64,000 nucleotides of DNA from assembly GCF_003937825.1 (NCBI RefSeq), contig NZ_RSFW01000013.1, positions 1 through 64,000 of the forward strand, written 5' to 3'. Each line of letters starts with the position of its first letter. Within the stretch, counting starts at the first letter, position 1. The position numbers and the translations under genes are program-made. This DNA is from Mesobacillus subterraneus (GTDB lineage Bacteria > Bacillota > Bacilli > Bacillales > Cytobacillaceae). Under the pieces are notes generated by a model that was not told the origin of the DNA, searched no databases, and saw only the letters and a program-made list of their open reading frames with translations. Positions 26,882 through 36,309 of this stretch are shown here, one piece after another.

Positions 26882-28045
26882 TCATCCGCCTGTTTTATCT
26901 TCCATGATATGCATAGCAATACGTTCTGAAGCCTTCCCATCATGAAAATCAAAAAAACGCTTTTTAAAGTTCTTTACAGCTTCTAAATTAAAGTCCTCAT
27001 TTTTAATCCAATCTGCCAGTGCTTCTGTCTGGGCAAAAACAGGTCCTGGCACCATCTCTTTATAATCAAGGTAAAAGTCCCTTTCTCTTTTATAGTCTTC
27101 AAGGTCGTGTGCAAAAAAAACCATCGGTTTCCCTAAAAGACTATAATCAAAAATGACTGAAGAATAATCTGTTATTAAAATATCAGCCAGGCTCATCAGC
27201 TCCAGGATACTGTATTCCTTTTGAATGTGGTAAACAAATTTTTGATCTGATATATCCGTAACTCTCATATAAGGGTGCAGGTGAATCAGGATCCTGTATT
27301 CGCCCCCTAACTTCTCTTCCAAAATCTGAAAATCTATAGGACTTTGAAAGTCATCTTGATAATGGCTTTTCCCCCGATAAGTTGGAGCATAGAGTAATAA
27401 CTTTTTTCCTCTAAGATTGGGATATTCATTGAAAAAGCGCTCTTTCAATGCAGTATTTGAATTGCTAAAAAAATAGTCTGTTCTTGGTAATCCCAATGGG
27501 TAAATTCTATCCTCGTCCATTCCAAATGCTTCTGCATAGTAAGGCACAACATCTGCTGAACTAACATATAGCCTTGAATAATTGGAGTGAATCTTTACAT
27601 GTTTTAAATAGTCAGGGCGTGGTCCAAATGGTTTCCCGACAGTACTAAGGCCAAATTTTTTAAAGATCCCGGCTGCATGCCATAACTGGATCACTTCTGT
27701 ATTTTCCCTTGGCCGAACAAAATACACGGGTATATAAAAATCATCGATTATAAAATATGCCGAGGTAGCTAGACTATAGGTTGCCTTGATTAAATGAACA
27801 AAGTATTTCACTTTTCCAGTCACTGAGCTGTCAAACCTCTTCATTAAAGTCACATACTGTTTATCAGGGTACTTTCTTTTTAAAGCCTCTGAAAGATACA
27901 GAAGATTACCTGATAATTCATCAGAACGGTATGAAGCAAAAGTAATTTTATTCTTATTTACTTTAAACAGCAGACAAGACGAGAAATGTACAACTTGAAG
28001 GACCTTTTTTGTAATAATAGTCGAAGCATATTTAAGTGACCCCAC
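26882..28045 (-). CDS. CDP-glycerol glycerophosphotransferase family protein (TagB/TarF-like)
   Basis: A 387-residue single-domain polyol-phosphate transferase. It has QLWHAAGIFKKFGLSTVGKP, PLGLPRTDYFF, LLYAPTYRGKSHYQDDF, LIHLHPYM and ITDYSSVIFDYSLLGKP, the same landmarks as its downstream neighbour. The compact size fits a primase (TagB) or first-unit transferase (TarF) rather than a full polymerase. The GTG start has only a weak ribosome site (AGGC). It is the first gene of a two-gene leftward unit with the TagF-like gene (74 bases apart). Confidence 0.85.
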   Translation of the reverse strand: MGSLKYASTIITKKVLQVVHFSSCLLFKVNKNKITFASYRSDELSGNLLYLSEALKRKYPDKQYVTLMKRFDSSVTGKVKYFVHLIKATYSLATSAYFIIDDFYIPVYFVRPRENTEVIQLWHAAGIFKKFGLSTVGKPFGPRPDYLKHVKIHSNYSRLYVSSADVVPYYAEAFGMDEDRIYPLGLPRTDYFFSNSNTALKERFFNEYPNLRGKKLLLYAPTYRGKSHYQDDFQSPIDFQILEEKLGGEYRILIHLHPYMRVTDISDQKFVYHIQKEYSILELMSLADILITDYSSVIFDYSLLGKPMVFFAHDLEDYKRERDFYLDYKEMVPGPVFAQTEALADWIKNEDFNLEAVKNFKKRFFDFHDGKASERIAMHIMEDKTGG

Positions 28046-28445
28046 TCTTTCGCCTGCCTTTCAAATATTTTATCTTTTACTCACCAACACTGTTTTTTGC
28101 AGCAGAAGTTGATCCATATACGTTAATATCTACTGATTATTAAAGAACCCCTCCTGATCATTTTCTGAAAAAAGGATAAAAACTTGTCCCTGTTCCAGCC
28201 ACTGCCTTTTCCTTAACTCCTTCAAAAACTTCTGATTAAACAAAAGGAAAATTCATACATTAGGTTTCTACAACCAGCCACAAAAGTCCTTCTTTGTATA
28301 TATAAACCAATATTTTGAAAAACTCCCCAGAAAACTATTATATTACCTTTAAGTTATTGATTACTTAACGATTATTCATACTAGGTTAAGGGAATTGACA
28401 TAGGTAAAATAAAATTTTTTATTTAACAAAGGGGGTTACTACAGC
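28046..28445. other. Divergent intergenic region upstream of teichoic acid transferase genes
   Basis: About 400 AT-rich bases with no supported gene. The rightward promoter candidate at 28395-28423 is listed separately. A leftward promoter must also lie here but I could not pin one with good hexamers. Confidence 0.5.
28395..28423 (+). promoter_or_regulatory. Candidate SigA-type promoter for the GT2 genes
   Basis: Perfect -35 TTGACA (28395-28400), 17-base spacer, weak -10 TTTATT (28418-28423), 20-odd bases upstream of the start at 28446, which has AAAGGGGG as ribosome site. Confidence 0.45.
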
Positions 28446-29792
28446 ATGAAATTCACCATTATTATTCCTGCCTTTAATGCAGAGAAATACATTAAAGAAG
28501 CAGTTGAAAGTCTAATAAACCAAACCCTCGATTTTACACAATATTGTGAAGTCATTATTGTCGATGACGGCAGCACTGATCAGACTGGCGCAATTTGTAA
28601 AAGCTACCGAGACCTATATCCAGGAAATATTAAATATATTTATAGTGAAAATTTCGGACCTGGAAACGCTAGGAATCTAGGGCTGGAAGCAGTTTCTGAA
28701 GATACCGATTATATTGGATTTCTTGATGCAGATGACTATCTGTCTGAAGATACACTCAAGGAGGTATCCTCCTTTTTCAATAAGAATACCGAAGTGCAAT
28801 TAGCCGTTATTCCTATCTATCACTTTGAAAACACCGACACACCACATCGGCTTAATTATCGCTTTGAAAAAGGCACTCGTGTTATTGATATTACAAAAGA
28901 GTATAAAGCAATCCAATTTCATATTGGGGGATGCTTTTTTAAGAGTCAGCAATTTGTCGGTCAGGGTAAATATCGTTTCCGAAAAGATTTGATGTTTTGG
29001 GAGGATGCATATTTAATCAATACCTTATTAATGCGTTCAAAAAGATACGGAGTGATCGCAGAACCCAAATATTATTATCGAAAACGGTCTGAAAAGGATT
29101 CACTGGTTGATTTGGCTTGGTATAAAAAATCTAGATATACCGATGTGTTGCGCAAGTGCTACAAGGGCATGATTAATGAAAGCTTAAGGTTATTCAAAAG
29201 AATCATCCCTTATACTCAATTTTTAATTATTTATCATTTAAAACTATTTCTATACCCGAAGAATAATGGAATCATATTTAAGGTTTTAGATAAGAAAGAG
29301 CAAGAAGAGTTTTTTCAATTACTCGCAGAGCTATTACAAACGTTAGAGCCCAAATATATAAAAATCCAGGACATGGGTAAAATTTATAAAGATTATTTAT
29401 TGTCCTTAAGGAAAAACGGTTGGCCTTATCAACCAGCGAAAAAATCATTAGGACAACACAACGTAAAATTGCTGTACTCAAAATACCGTGGTTTATATTG
29501 GAAAATACAAGGTTTATTTATCAATGAAGTATACAAAATGAAAGCAGATGATCAGTTATTTATTAAAAGAGATAATAAAACAATTTATTTACCCAAAGAA
29601 AATTTGCCCTATAAAAATAGAGTCATATGGGGTTCTGTCATAAGAGATTATGAGAATACAGGATTCGAGGCAAAAGTTCCAATCAATTGGTATAAATTCC
29701 AATTCGGAATTAAAACTTCTAACCGCACTTACCTATTAAACGAAGTGAATCTAATAAACCGCACTTTAAAACGTTTAAGTTTAATTGATTAG
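28446..29792 (+). CDS. Glycosyltransferase family 2 protein
   Basis: A 448-residue protein. The first 220 residues form a GT-A domain: FTIIIPAFNAEKYIKEAVESL, VIIVDDGSTDQTG, FGPGNARNLGLE and FLDADDYLSEDTL, with the metal-binding Asp cluster. The remaining 220 residues are basic and without a recognised domain. No signal peptide. It starts a rightward pair with the fused transferase at 29807, 14 bases downstream. It probably glycosylates a teichoic acid or its linkage unit; the sugar donor is unknown. Confidence 0.85.
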   Translation: MKFTIIIPAFNAEKYIKEAVESLINQTLDFTQYCEVIIVDDGSTDQTGAICKSYRDLYPGNIKYIYSENFGPGNARNLGLEAVSEDTDYIGFLDADDYLSEDTLKEVSSFFNKNTEVQLAVIPIYHFENTDTPHRLNYRFEKGTRVIDITKEYKAIQFHIGGCFFKSQQFVGQGKYRFRKDLMFWEDAYLINTLLMRSKRYGVIAEPKYYYRKRSEKDSLVDLAWYKKSRYTDVLRKCYKGMINESLRLFKRIIPYTQFLIIYHLKLFLYPKNNGIIFKVLDKKEQEEFFQLLAELLQTLEPKYIKIQDMGKIYKDYLLSLRKNGWPYQPAKKSLGQHNVKLLYSKYRGLYWKIQGLFINEVYKMKADDQLFIKRDNKTIYLPKENLPYKNRVIWGSVIRDYENTGFEAKVPINWYKFQFGIKTSNRTYLLNEVNLINRTLKRLSLID

Positions 29793-29806
29793 AAAGGACC
29801 CAAGCC

Positions 29807-32575
29807 ATGGAATACCAAGTCAGTATTATTGTCGCTATATATAATGTAGAAAAATACCTTAAGGAATGCATAGAATCCGTAATCGGCCAAACATTTTTTA
29901 ATTCAGTTAAATTGTTCTTAATCGATGATGGATCAACCGACAAGAGCAGCGAAATCGCTAAAGCATATGCAGAAAAGCATGAAAATATTTCCTATTACTG
30001 TAAAGAGAACGGCGGGCAGTCAACCGCCCGAAATTATGGTTTAAAATTAGTTGATACTCCTTATGTTATGTTCCTGGATTCAGATGATGTATTACCATTG
30101 AATGCTTGCCACAGCTTGTATTCTATGGCTGTAGAAACTAACTGTCCATTAGTGATTGGAGACTTGGAAACCTTCCCATCAAGAACCCCCAATTACTTGT
30201 GGAAAAAGTATTTTGGCAAAGGAAATTTCATTATTAATGATATATATGATACTCCCGATTTAATATTCGGCCCTTCTCCATGTAATAAAATATTTAATAT
30301 GGATTACCTCAGGTCAAAGGATTTTCATTTCCCTGAAGGGCTAACATTCGAGGATGCCTATGCCATCATTCCTTTAATGTTGGATGAAACACCAATCGCT
30401 ATACTGGATGAAGCAGTCTATCATTATCGCAAAAGAGAAGAAGGCACATCTACAATGGACAATATCTACGTTAAGCCAAAAAATTACTTTGATCATCTAG
30501 TAGTTAATGAAAGGCTATGGAATTTAATTCCCAGGGATGCGACACTCCACCAACAAGAATCTATATATAAATACATGATTAGAACGTACAATGGTTTTTT
30601 AACAGCTATGGCGGGCAAACATAAAGAAGTTCTCACTACGGAAGAAAAGATAGGGATTTTTTATAGACTTCAAAAAATGTATAAAAAGATTCCCTTATAC
30701 TTATTTTCCAACTTTGTTGCCAATCAATCTCTAAATTTGATCTATTACTCTATATTAGAGAATAAATTGGAATTGTTTTTGGAAGGAAGGACAATTCAGA
30801 ATTACATTTCTATCGAAGATCATAAATCCTATATCCCATTAAAAAGGGACGTTACCAGTAAGGAATTCATCACATGTCACTGGTCCGTATGGATTGATTA
30901 TTTAACAATTGAAGGTGATCACCTTGTTTTTTATGGACTATTTAACTCGGCGAATATCGCAATAAGAGATAAATTGAAAAACGAGATGACTTTTTACTTT
31001 GAGAATCCAAAAACCAAGGATTCAATAGGAAATTACGATGTAATATTCACCCAAAGGAAGGATTATCATTCTCACAGTCAGGCTTTATATCACGGGATAA
31101 AGGTTTTAATCCCATTAAGGGATGTTAAACAGTTACAGAATCATAACTTTTTGCTAAAAACGAAAATGTATGATTTTAAGACGAATCAATCCATAACGAG
31201 GAAGGTCATTGCCAGTACCTCCTTGCATAGATTTAAGGGACCTGTTAAGGATAAAAATACATCCCTCGCCTATCTTGATATATATAATAAAAGAGGCATT
31301 TACATGCAGAGTAAGAGATCTTTAAGTAAAAGGATCTTTTCTCAGTTTAAAAAAATCATTAACCCGAAGAAACTGCGATTGAAAGTCGGAGGGAAATTAA
31401 GACTTCTATACTGGTTATCCTATCCATTCCTTGCGCGGAAAAATATTGTATTGATTGGCGAGCGCAAAGATACCTTCCAGGATAACTCCTCTCACCTTTT
31501 TAAGTATGTGAGAAATCATCATAATGACGCTAATTGGCACTACGTCATAGATAAAACTTCACCTGATTATGAACAGGCGAAAAAATACGGAAATGTAATT
31601 AAGTTTGATTCAATAAAGCATTATTTATATTTACTGCATGCTAATAAGCTAGTAAATTCATATGATTTAGAGTCATACATGGTTCCATCTGGCTATTCAA
31701 AGTGGAGTTTTCTTGAAAAGTTTGGTGATTTATTAAAATATCAAAGAATTTTTCTTCAACACGGGATCGTATACAATGATATATCTATGGCAGCCTCCAA
31801 GTTTAGGACCGCATATGATTTAGTCATTTCATCCAATACTCACGAATCTGAATTTTTCATTAAGGACGCTCACTATAAAGATGATCAAATTATCAAGACA
31901 GGGCTTCCCAGATACGATCGATTATCAAAATATATCAGGCATGAGCCATTAGAAGAAAATAAACAAAAACAAATATTACTAATGCCGACATGGCGCAGCA
32001 CATTAGCCAATAAATCTTATTTAAAGAGCAGCAAACAGAACGGCGCTTCTGAAGACCAATTTATAAAATCAGATTACTTTCAGTTTTATAATGAAGTTTT
32101 AAGGAATAAAAATGTTCATCAATTCTTAAAAGATCATAATGCTGTTCTAAACTTTTACCCTCATTATGAAATGCAAGATTTTTTGCATTTATTTAAAACC
32201 GATTATGAGCTTATTCGCGTTATTGATAATAAAAATGTTAAAGTTCAGGACTTATTAATCGATCACGATTTGTTAATTACCGATTACTCGTCTGTTTTCT
32301 TTGATTTCGCCTTTATGAAAAAACCAGTTATCTTTACACAATTTGATTATGAAACTTTCTATAAAACACAATACAAAGAGGGTTACATGAAATTTTCCGA
32401 ACAAAAAATTGGCCCTGTTGTCACTAATATTCCTGATTTAATTAATACGATAAAAAGAATCGACTCTAATAAATACAAGATAACAGATGAACAGGAGCAA
32501 TATTCTCAAAAGTTTTTTGATTACTGGACTGGATCCAGTATTTCTGAAAAAGTATATAAACGAATCATAGACTGA
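29807..32575 (+). CDS. Fusion: GT2 glycosyltransferase plus CDP-polyol phosphotransferase
   Basis: A 922-residue two-enzyme protein. Residues 1 to about 290 are a GT2 domain (VSIIVAIYNVEKYLKECIESV, LIDDGSTDKSSEIAK, NGGQSTARNYGL, MFLDSDDVL). Residues 290-540 form a linker with beta-rich segments. From about 545 to the end is a teichoic-acid polyol-phosphate transferase domain with IFLQHGIVYND, GLPRYDRLSKY, LLMPTWRSTLA, FYPHYEMQ and ITDYSSVFFDFAFMKKP. A polymer could thus be glycosylated and extended by one polypeptide. TarI and TarJ genes converge on its terminator, so CDP-ribitol is a reasonable donor, but CDP-glycerol cannot be excluded. AAAGGACCC precedes the ATG. Confidence 0.85.
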   Translation: MEYQVSIIVAIYNVEKYLKECIESVIGQTFFNSVKLFLIDDGSTDKSSEIAKAYAEKHENISYYCKENGGQSTARNYGLKLVDTPYVMFLDSDDVLPLNACHSLYSMAVETNCPLVIGDLETFPSRTPNYLWKKYFGKGNFIINDIYDTPDLIFGPSPCNKIFNMDYLRSKDFHFPEGLTFEDAYAIIPLMLDETPIAILDEAVYHYRKREEGTSTMDNIYVKPKNYFDHLVVNERLWNLIPRDATLHQQESIYKYMIRTYNGFLTAMAGKHKEVLTTEEKIGIFYRLQKMYKKIPLYLFSNFVANQSLNLIYYSILENKLELFLEGRTIQNYISIEDHKSYIPLKRDVTSKEFITCHWSVWIDYLTIEGDHLVFYGLFNSANIAIRDKLKNEMTFYFENPKTKDSIGNYDVIFTQRKDYHSHSQALYHGIKVLIPLRDVKQLQNHNFLLKTKMYDFKTNQSITRKVIASTSLHRFKGPVKDKNTSLAYLDIYNKRGIYMQSKRSLSKRIFSQFKKIINPKKLRLKVGGKLRLLYWLSYPFLARKNIVLIGERKDTFQDNSSHLFKYVRNHHNDANWHYVIDKTSPDYEQAKKYGNVIKFDSIKHYLYLLHANKLVNSYDLESYMVPSGYSKWSFLEKFGDLLKYQRIFLQHGIVYNDISMAASKFRTAYDLVISSNTHESEFFIKDAHYKDDQIIKTGLPRYDRLSKYIRHEPLEENKQKQILLMPTWRSTLANKSYLKSSKQNGASEDQFIKSDYFQFYNEVLRNKNVHQFLKDHNAVLNFYPHYEMQDFLHLFKTDYELIRVIDNKNVKVQDLLIDHDLLITDYSSVFFDFAFMKKPVIFTQFDYETFYKTQYKEGYMKFSEQKIGPVVTNIPDLINTIKRIDSNKYKITDEQEQYSQKFFDYWTGSSISEKVYKRIID

Positions 32576-32582
32576 ACAAAAA

Positions 32583-32615
32583 CAAAACGCCTATCTTATT
32601 AGGCGTTTTGTTCTT
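32583..32615. terminator. Bidirectional rho-independent terminator between convergent genes
   Basis: Perfect 11-bp stem CAAAACGCCTA/TAGGCGTTTTG (32583-32593, 32600-32610) with a 6-base loop. T-rich flanks on the plus strand (TTTTGTTCTT) and TTTTGTTTTTG on the minus strand serve the fusion gene and the tarI-tarJ pair. Confidence 0.85.
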
Positions 32616-32645
32616 GCTATAGTTAACAGATTGGTTCGTTTAAAA

Positions 32646-33677
32646 CTATATTCTCCACTCCATAACCGTTTTGCCCCAGGAGGATGTGAGATCCTTTTCA
32701 AAAGCATGGATAATATCCTGTATTGTTTTCACTACACAAACGTGCCCAACCAATATTCCAAAATACTCAAGTATATCTGGGTATTCCTTCATGAAATCAA
32801 CTGTTTGAACGAAATCCTCACGGCCGCTTCTGCTGCTGCCAATCACAGTGATTCCTTTTTCCAAAACCATCCTTGTATTGATTTCGACTGGATACTCCGA
32901 GACTCCTAAAATGGAGATCGATCCTTCAGGCTGGATATAATCAATAATTTGGTTGATGGCAAACTGGCTTCCTTGGCCGCCAACACACTCAAAACCATGA
33001 TCAATCCAAAGGTCCTCCGGTATTCTGTCAATCTGATAAACCTCATCCACAAAAGTAAAGTTGTCCAATTTATACTCCGTTTTCCCGAAAACAATTACTT
33101 TGCTGTCCTTGTATTTCTTCTTTAAAATGAGGGCTGTAATAAACCCTAGATTTCCGTCTCCCCAAACACCGAAAACCTGACGACGCAAATGAGATTTTCG
33201 TTCAAACCTAGCAATCGCATGCGTACTGATGGTAATTAACTCAGTAAAAGCTGCTACCTGAGGGTTGATATTGTCAGGCAAAGGAACAATCCTGTCTCTT
33301 CCTAAGAAAACGTAGTCCTGCATGAATCCATCATATCCGCTGGATCGGAACTTACTGCTCCTCAAGTAATTTTCCGCAATAATATCATCCTGCTCCAGCG
33401 GGGTATTTGGTACCATCACAACTAAAGTTCCTGAGGATAACTCCCCCCTAGGGTCATACACCACTTTACCGATGCCTTCATGAACCAATGCCATTGGCAA
33501 CTTCTTCGCAAGTGCTTCAAAACCTCTAGTCCCCGTATAATACCTTTGATCCGCGGCACAAATTGAAAGATGGGTTGGCCTAATGACTACAAAATCCTCG
33601 TCAAACTTCAGCGAGCGATCTTTATAAGTAACCTCAAACTGCCGAGGTGAGACTAACCGATAAACTTGATTAATCAT
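32646..33677 (-). CDS. tarJ: TarJ-like ribulose-5-phosphate reductase (zinc-type alcohol dehydrogenase family)
   Basis: A 343-residue medium-chain dehydrogenase. It is predicted to reduce D-ribulose-5-phosphate to D-ribitol-5-phosphate using NADPH. Visible features are [17 protein letters not shown] (metal-ligand Cys), [16 protein letters not shown] in place of the usual GHE motif, and [18 protein letters not shown] (nucleotide binding). These match TarJ rather than ordinary alcohol dehydrogenases. Its ATG overlaps the tarI stop (ATGA), the standard tarIJ arrangement. The product is used by TarI to make CDP-ribitol for teichoic acid. Confidence 0.9.
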   Translation of the reverse strand: MINQVYRLVSPRQFEVTYKDRSLKFDEDFVVIRPTHLSICAADQRYYTGTRGFEALAKKLPMALVHEGIGKVVYDPRGELSSGTLVVMVPNTPLEQDDIIAENYLRSSKFRSSGYDGFMQDYVFLGRDRIVPLPDNINPQVAAFTELITISTHAIARFERKSHLRRQVFGVWGDGNLGFITALILKKKYKDSKVIVFGKTEYKLDNFTFVDEVYQIDRIPEDLWIDHGFECVGGQGSQFAINQIIDYIQPEGSISILGVSEYPVEINTRMVLEKGITVIGSSRSGREDFVQTVDFMKEYPDILEYFGILVGHVCVVKTIQDIIHAFEKDLTSSWGKTVMEWRI

Positions 33678-34387
33678 TTTAAAACCCTCTCCTGGATAAA
33701 AGCTTCGGCAACCTTTAAGTCATAAGGAGTAGTAACTTTAATATTGAATACTTCACCTTTGACCAACTTAACTTTTTCACCCTTTAAAGCAAAGATTTTA
33801 CAAGCATCTGTGAGGATGTCTTTTTGTTCTTTTGTCAGAGATTGATAATGGTCAACCAACTTTTTAATATTGAAGCTTTGTGGAGTTTGTCCCTGGTACA
33901 TCGTGTCACGCACAGGAACCTCTGAAATGAATTCGCCATCAATTGATTGGATAATGGTATCAATTGCTTCAATTACTGTATCTACCGCTCCATATTCAAG
34001 GACCGCATCAATATTTTCATCAATAATCCTGTGAGTCAGGAAGGGACGGACTGAATCATGTGTAACAATGACATCGTGATCACGGATTCCATAGTATTCA
34101 TCAATATAATCAATACCCTTCATAATTGATTCATTACGATCTGAACCACCTTCTACCACAGCGATTCTCTCATCAAAATCAATATACTTCTTAATTAAAT
34201 CCTTGGTATGAAACATCCATTCTCTCGGCGATACAACTATAATTTTTTCAAATCGGTCATTTAATAAGAACTTTTCAAGGGTGTGTATAATGATCGGTTT
34301 GCTGTTCAACATTAAAAACTGTTTTGGCATATTGACATTGCCCATCCGTGTTCCTTTTCCTCCAGCTAAAATTTCAGCATAAATCAT
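33674..34387 (-). CDS. tarI: TarI-like ribitol-5-phosphate cytidylyltransferase
   Basis: A 237-residue IspD-like nucleotidyltransferase. [20 protein letters not shown] is the CTP-binding start, and [15 protein letters not shown] and [16 protein letters not shown] are typical of TarI/IspD. Coupling to tarJ decides for CDP-ribitol over the isoprenoid enzyme. The frame opens at GTG 34393, but ATG at 34387 is better spaced (8 bases) from GAGGTG. A plausible promoter is at 34441-34470. Confidence 0.9.
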   Translation of the reverse strand: MIYAEILAGGKGTRMGNVNMPKQFLMLNSKPIIIHTLEKFLLNDRFEKIIVVSPREWMFHTKDLIKKYIDFDERIAVVEGGSDRNESIMKGIDYIDEYYGIRDHDVIVTHDSVRPFLTHRIIDENIDAVLEYGAVDTVIEAIDTIIQSIDGEFISEVPVRDTMYQGQTPQSFNIKKLVDHYQSLTKEQKDILTDACKIFALKGEKVKLVKGEVFNIKVTTPYDLKVAEAFIQERVLK

Positions 34388-34440
34388 GAGCACAACACCT
34401 CGTAATAATAGTAGTAGGATGTCTTCAAAAGGAATTACAA

Positions 34441-34470
34441 ATCATACCATAAATTTCTATATTAAACCAA
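34441..34470 (-). promoter_or_regulatory. Candidate promoter for tarI-tarJ
   Basis: On the minus strand, -10 TATGAT (34441-34446) preceded by TGG (extended -10), an 18-base spacer and a weak -35 TTGGTT (34465-34470), about 55 bases upstream of the tarI start. Confidence 0.4.
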
Positions 34471-34573
34471 TTAAATCCTGCTGATTTAATTCATACCCGA
34501 AAAATTTATATATCTTTGATTGTCCGATTACTATATATATATAAATTGAGATTGGTTATATTACCCCTTGGCA

Positions 34574-34603
34574 CAAAAAAGAGCCGGCAAATGTATCGCC
34601 GGC
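34574..34603 (-). terminator. Rho-independent terminator after the tyrosine phosphatase gene
   Basis: GC-rich stem GCCGGC/GCCGGC (34583-34588, 34598-34603), 9-base loop, then TCTTTTTT on the minus strand. Confidence 0.75.
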
Positions 34604-34739
34604 CGTTTTCCAGATGTTTTTATAACATATTATCAAAACATTATCAGTAGCAGTTCTTTATCTTTAGTTCTCTTATTCATTTTACACATAAACAATTCTT
34701 CCATCTCTGACAGATGAATTAAAAATATTTACCTGAAAC

Positions 34740-35505
34740 TCAAAACAATCCAAGAATTTTCTTCTTTTTGACCCTAGATGGAATAGCTTTATATACAGTG
34801 TTACCTTCCACAAGGTATTCTGCGTTTTCTTTCAAATAGTAAACCATATCCAAACCATAACGGTTCTGTATATGTTTATATGCTTGCTTCATCAGAAAGC
34901 TGCGATTAACCGCATTATGAGCATCTGAGGCTATAAAGTGGATAAGATTAGCCTCCATTAATTGCTCTGAAAAAGCCTTTAGTTTTTTCCCCGAAACCTC
35001 CAACAACGCTAGATGCTGTTATCTGTGCAAGAGCTCCTTTCTTAACTAACTGATAAAGACGATCTGGTTGCTCAACGATTTCTTGATTTCGTTCTGGGTG
35101 AACAATGATGGGTATAATTCCTTTAAGCTGTAGGTCGAAAATCAATTGTTCTGTATACCGAGGTACATGAGTGGAAGGGAGTTCTACAAATAAATATTGG
35201 GTGGCATTCAGTGTAAGAATTTCACCCTTTTCATACCCTTCTAACATTTCTCCATGTATGGCTGTCTCTTGTCCTGGAAGAATCGTCAATGGTACTTTTT
35301 CATTCTTAAGTCGATCATTTAATTCAATGACTTTTTCAAGTATTTTAGCCTTTGGGTTTATGTAGCGGCCATTTTTATGGTGAGGGGTGGCTATGATGGT
35401 ATGAATCCCTTCCTCTACTGCTACTTTTGCTAAATAAACGCTATCTTCAATGCTTTTAGGTCCGTCATCAATTTCCGGGAGGATGTGACAATGTATATCT
35501 ATCAT
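34740..35505 (-). pseudogene. CpsB/YwqE-like PHP tyrosine-protein phosphatase, split by a one-base frameshift
   Basis: This family dephosphorylates the tyrosine-rich tail of the capsule BY-kinase. Two overlapping frames together make one complete protein. The first (from ATG 35505, stop at 34948) has MIDIHCHILPEIDDGP, ATPHHKNGRYI, LPGQETAIHG and IIVHPERNQEIV. The second (down to 34740) continues with KKLKAFSEQLMEANLIHFIA and SDAHN, the last metal-binding motif. The join falls in a G4A6 run on the minus strand (34983-34992) after the conserved SVVGGFG. One extra base there explains the break; 766 bases equals 255 codons plus one base, and the restored 254 residues is the family length. As read, the first product lacks the final active-site motif. 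This is either a real inactivation, a phase-variable tract or a sequencing error. The true start is judged to be MIDIHCH, with AGGATGG upstream. Confidence 0.85.
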
Positions 35506-35610
35506 AGCAACCATCCTATCAATAAATTGTAAAATTTTTCAGTCTTTTGAATTGTTACCATTCCAAAAAATACAGGAAAGTGAGTTGCCTAATTTTGATG
35601 AGGATGGAAA

Positions 35611-36309
35611 TTAGCTTCCGTAATAATAATAACTTGGATTTTTTAACTTTTTATTATTTAGCACTACACCAAGAACATTAGCCTTTGCCGAAACCAATAA
35701 CTCTTTTGCTTTAATTGCCTCTTCTGTTAATGTTTTTCCACAGGAAACCACAAGGATTGTACCATCACATTTATTAGATAATATTTGGGAATCAGTAACT
35801 GCCATTACAGGTGGAGTGTCGAATATAACCAAATCAAATTCTCGGCTTGCATTCTCGAGAAATTGTTCCATAGTTCCAGAAGCCATAAGTTCAGCCGGAT
35901 TAGGCGGAATCGGACCACTTGGAAGTAGATAAAGGCTTGATATTTTTGATTCTACTATGGCCTCATCTAACGATAACTGTCTCGTCAATATACTTGTAAG
36001 ACCAGAGGTATTTGTTAAGTTGAAGGTGTAATGAACTGTGGGTTTCCTTAAATCAGCATCTACTAGTAGTACGTTTTTGCCTTGTTGAGCAAATACCACA
36101 GCAAGATTTGCGGCAGTTGTTGACTTACCCTCAGATGGCCCTGTTGAGGTTACCATAAGGGTTTTTAACTCTTTATCTATCGAAGTAAAATGTAGATTTG
36201 TTCTTAACGTCCTATATTGTTCAGTAATGGGGGACTTGCTATTTTGCGCAGATATGAGTTTTCTGCGATGATCCATTATTCTTTTTTTCGCATCCTTCTT
36301 AAAAGCCAA
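35611..36309 (-). CDS. CapB/YwqD-like BY-type tyrosine kinase
   Basis: A 232-residue cytoplasmic autokinase that controls polysaccharide assembly through a membrane adaptor. Walker A is in STGPSEGKSTTAANLAVVFA, Walker A' in NVLLVDADLRKP, and Walker B in DLVIFDTPPVMAVTD. The C-terminus ends NPSYYYYGS, a tyrosine cluster as expected for autophosphorylation. The TTG start at 36309 has AGAGGTG six bases upstream and gives the usual length. It overlaps the adaptor gene by 11 bases, so the two are co-translated. The cognate phosphatase gene downstream is frameshifted. Confidence 0.9.
   Translation of the reverse strand: MAFKKDAKKRIMDHRRKLISAQNSKSPITEQYRTLRTNLHFTSIDKELKTLMVTSTGPSEGKSTTAANLAVVFAQQGKNVLLVDADLRKPTVHYTFNLTNTSGLTSILTRQLSLDEAIVESKISSLYLLPSGPIPPNPAELMASGTMEQFLENASREFDLVIFDTPPVMAVTDSQILSNKCDGTILVVSCGKTLTEEAIKAKELLVSAKANVLGVVLNNKKLKNPSYYYYGS

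Larger units (their letters stand above)
34388..34739. other. Intergenic region between the phosphoregulation operon and tarI
   Basis: About 350 bases. It contains the terminator for the operon above (34574-34603) and a promoter candidate for tarI. An AT-rich alternating tract (ATATATATATA, near 34530) lies between them. No small ORF with a ribosome site was found. Confidence 0.5.
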
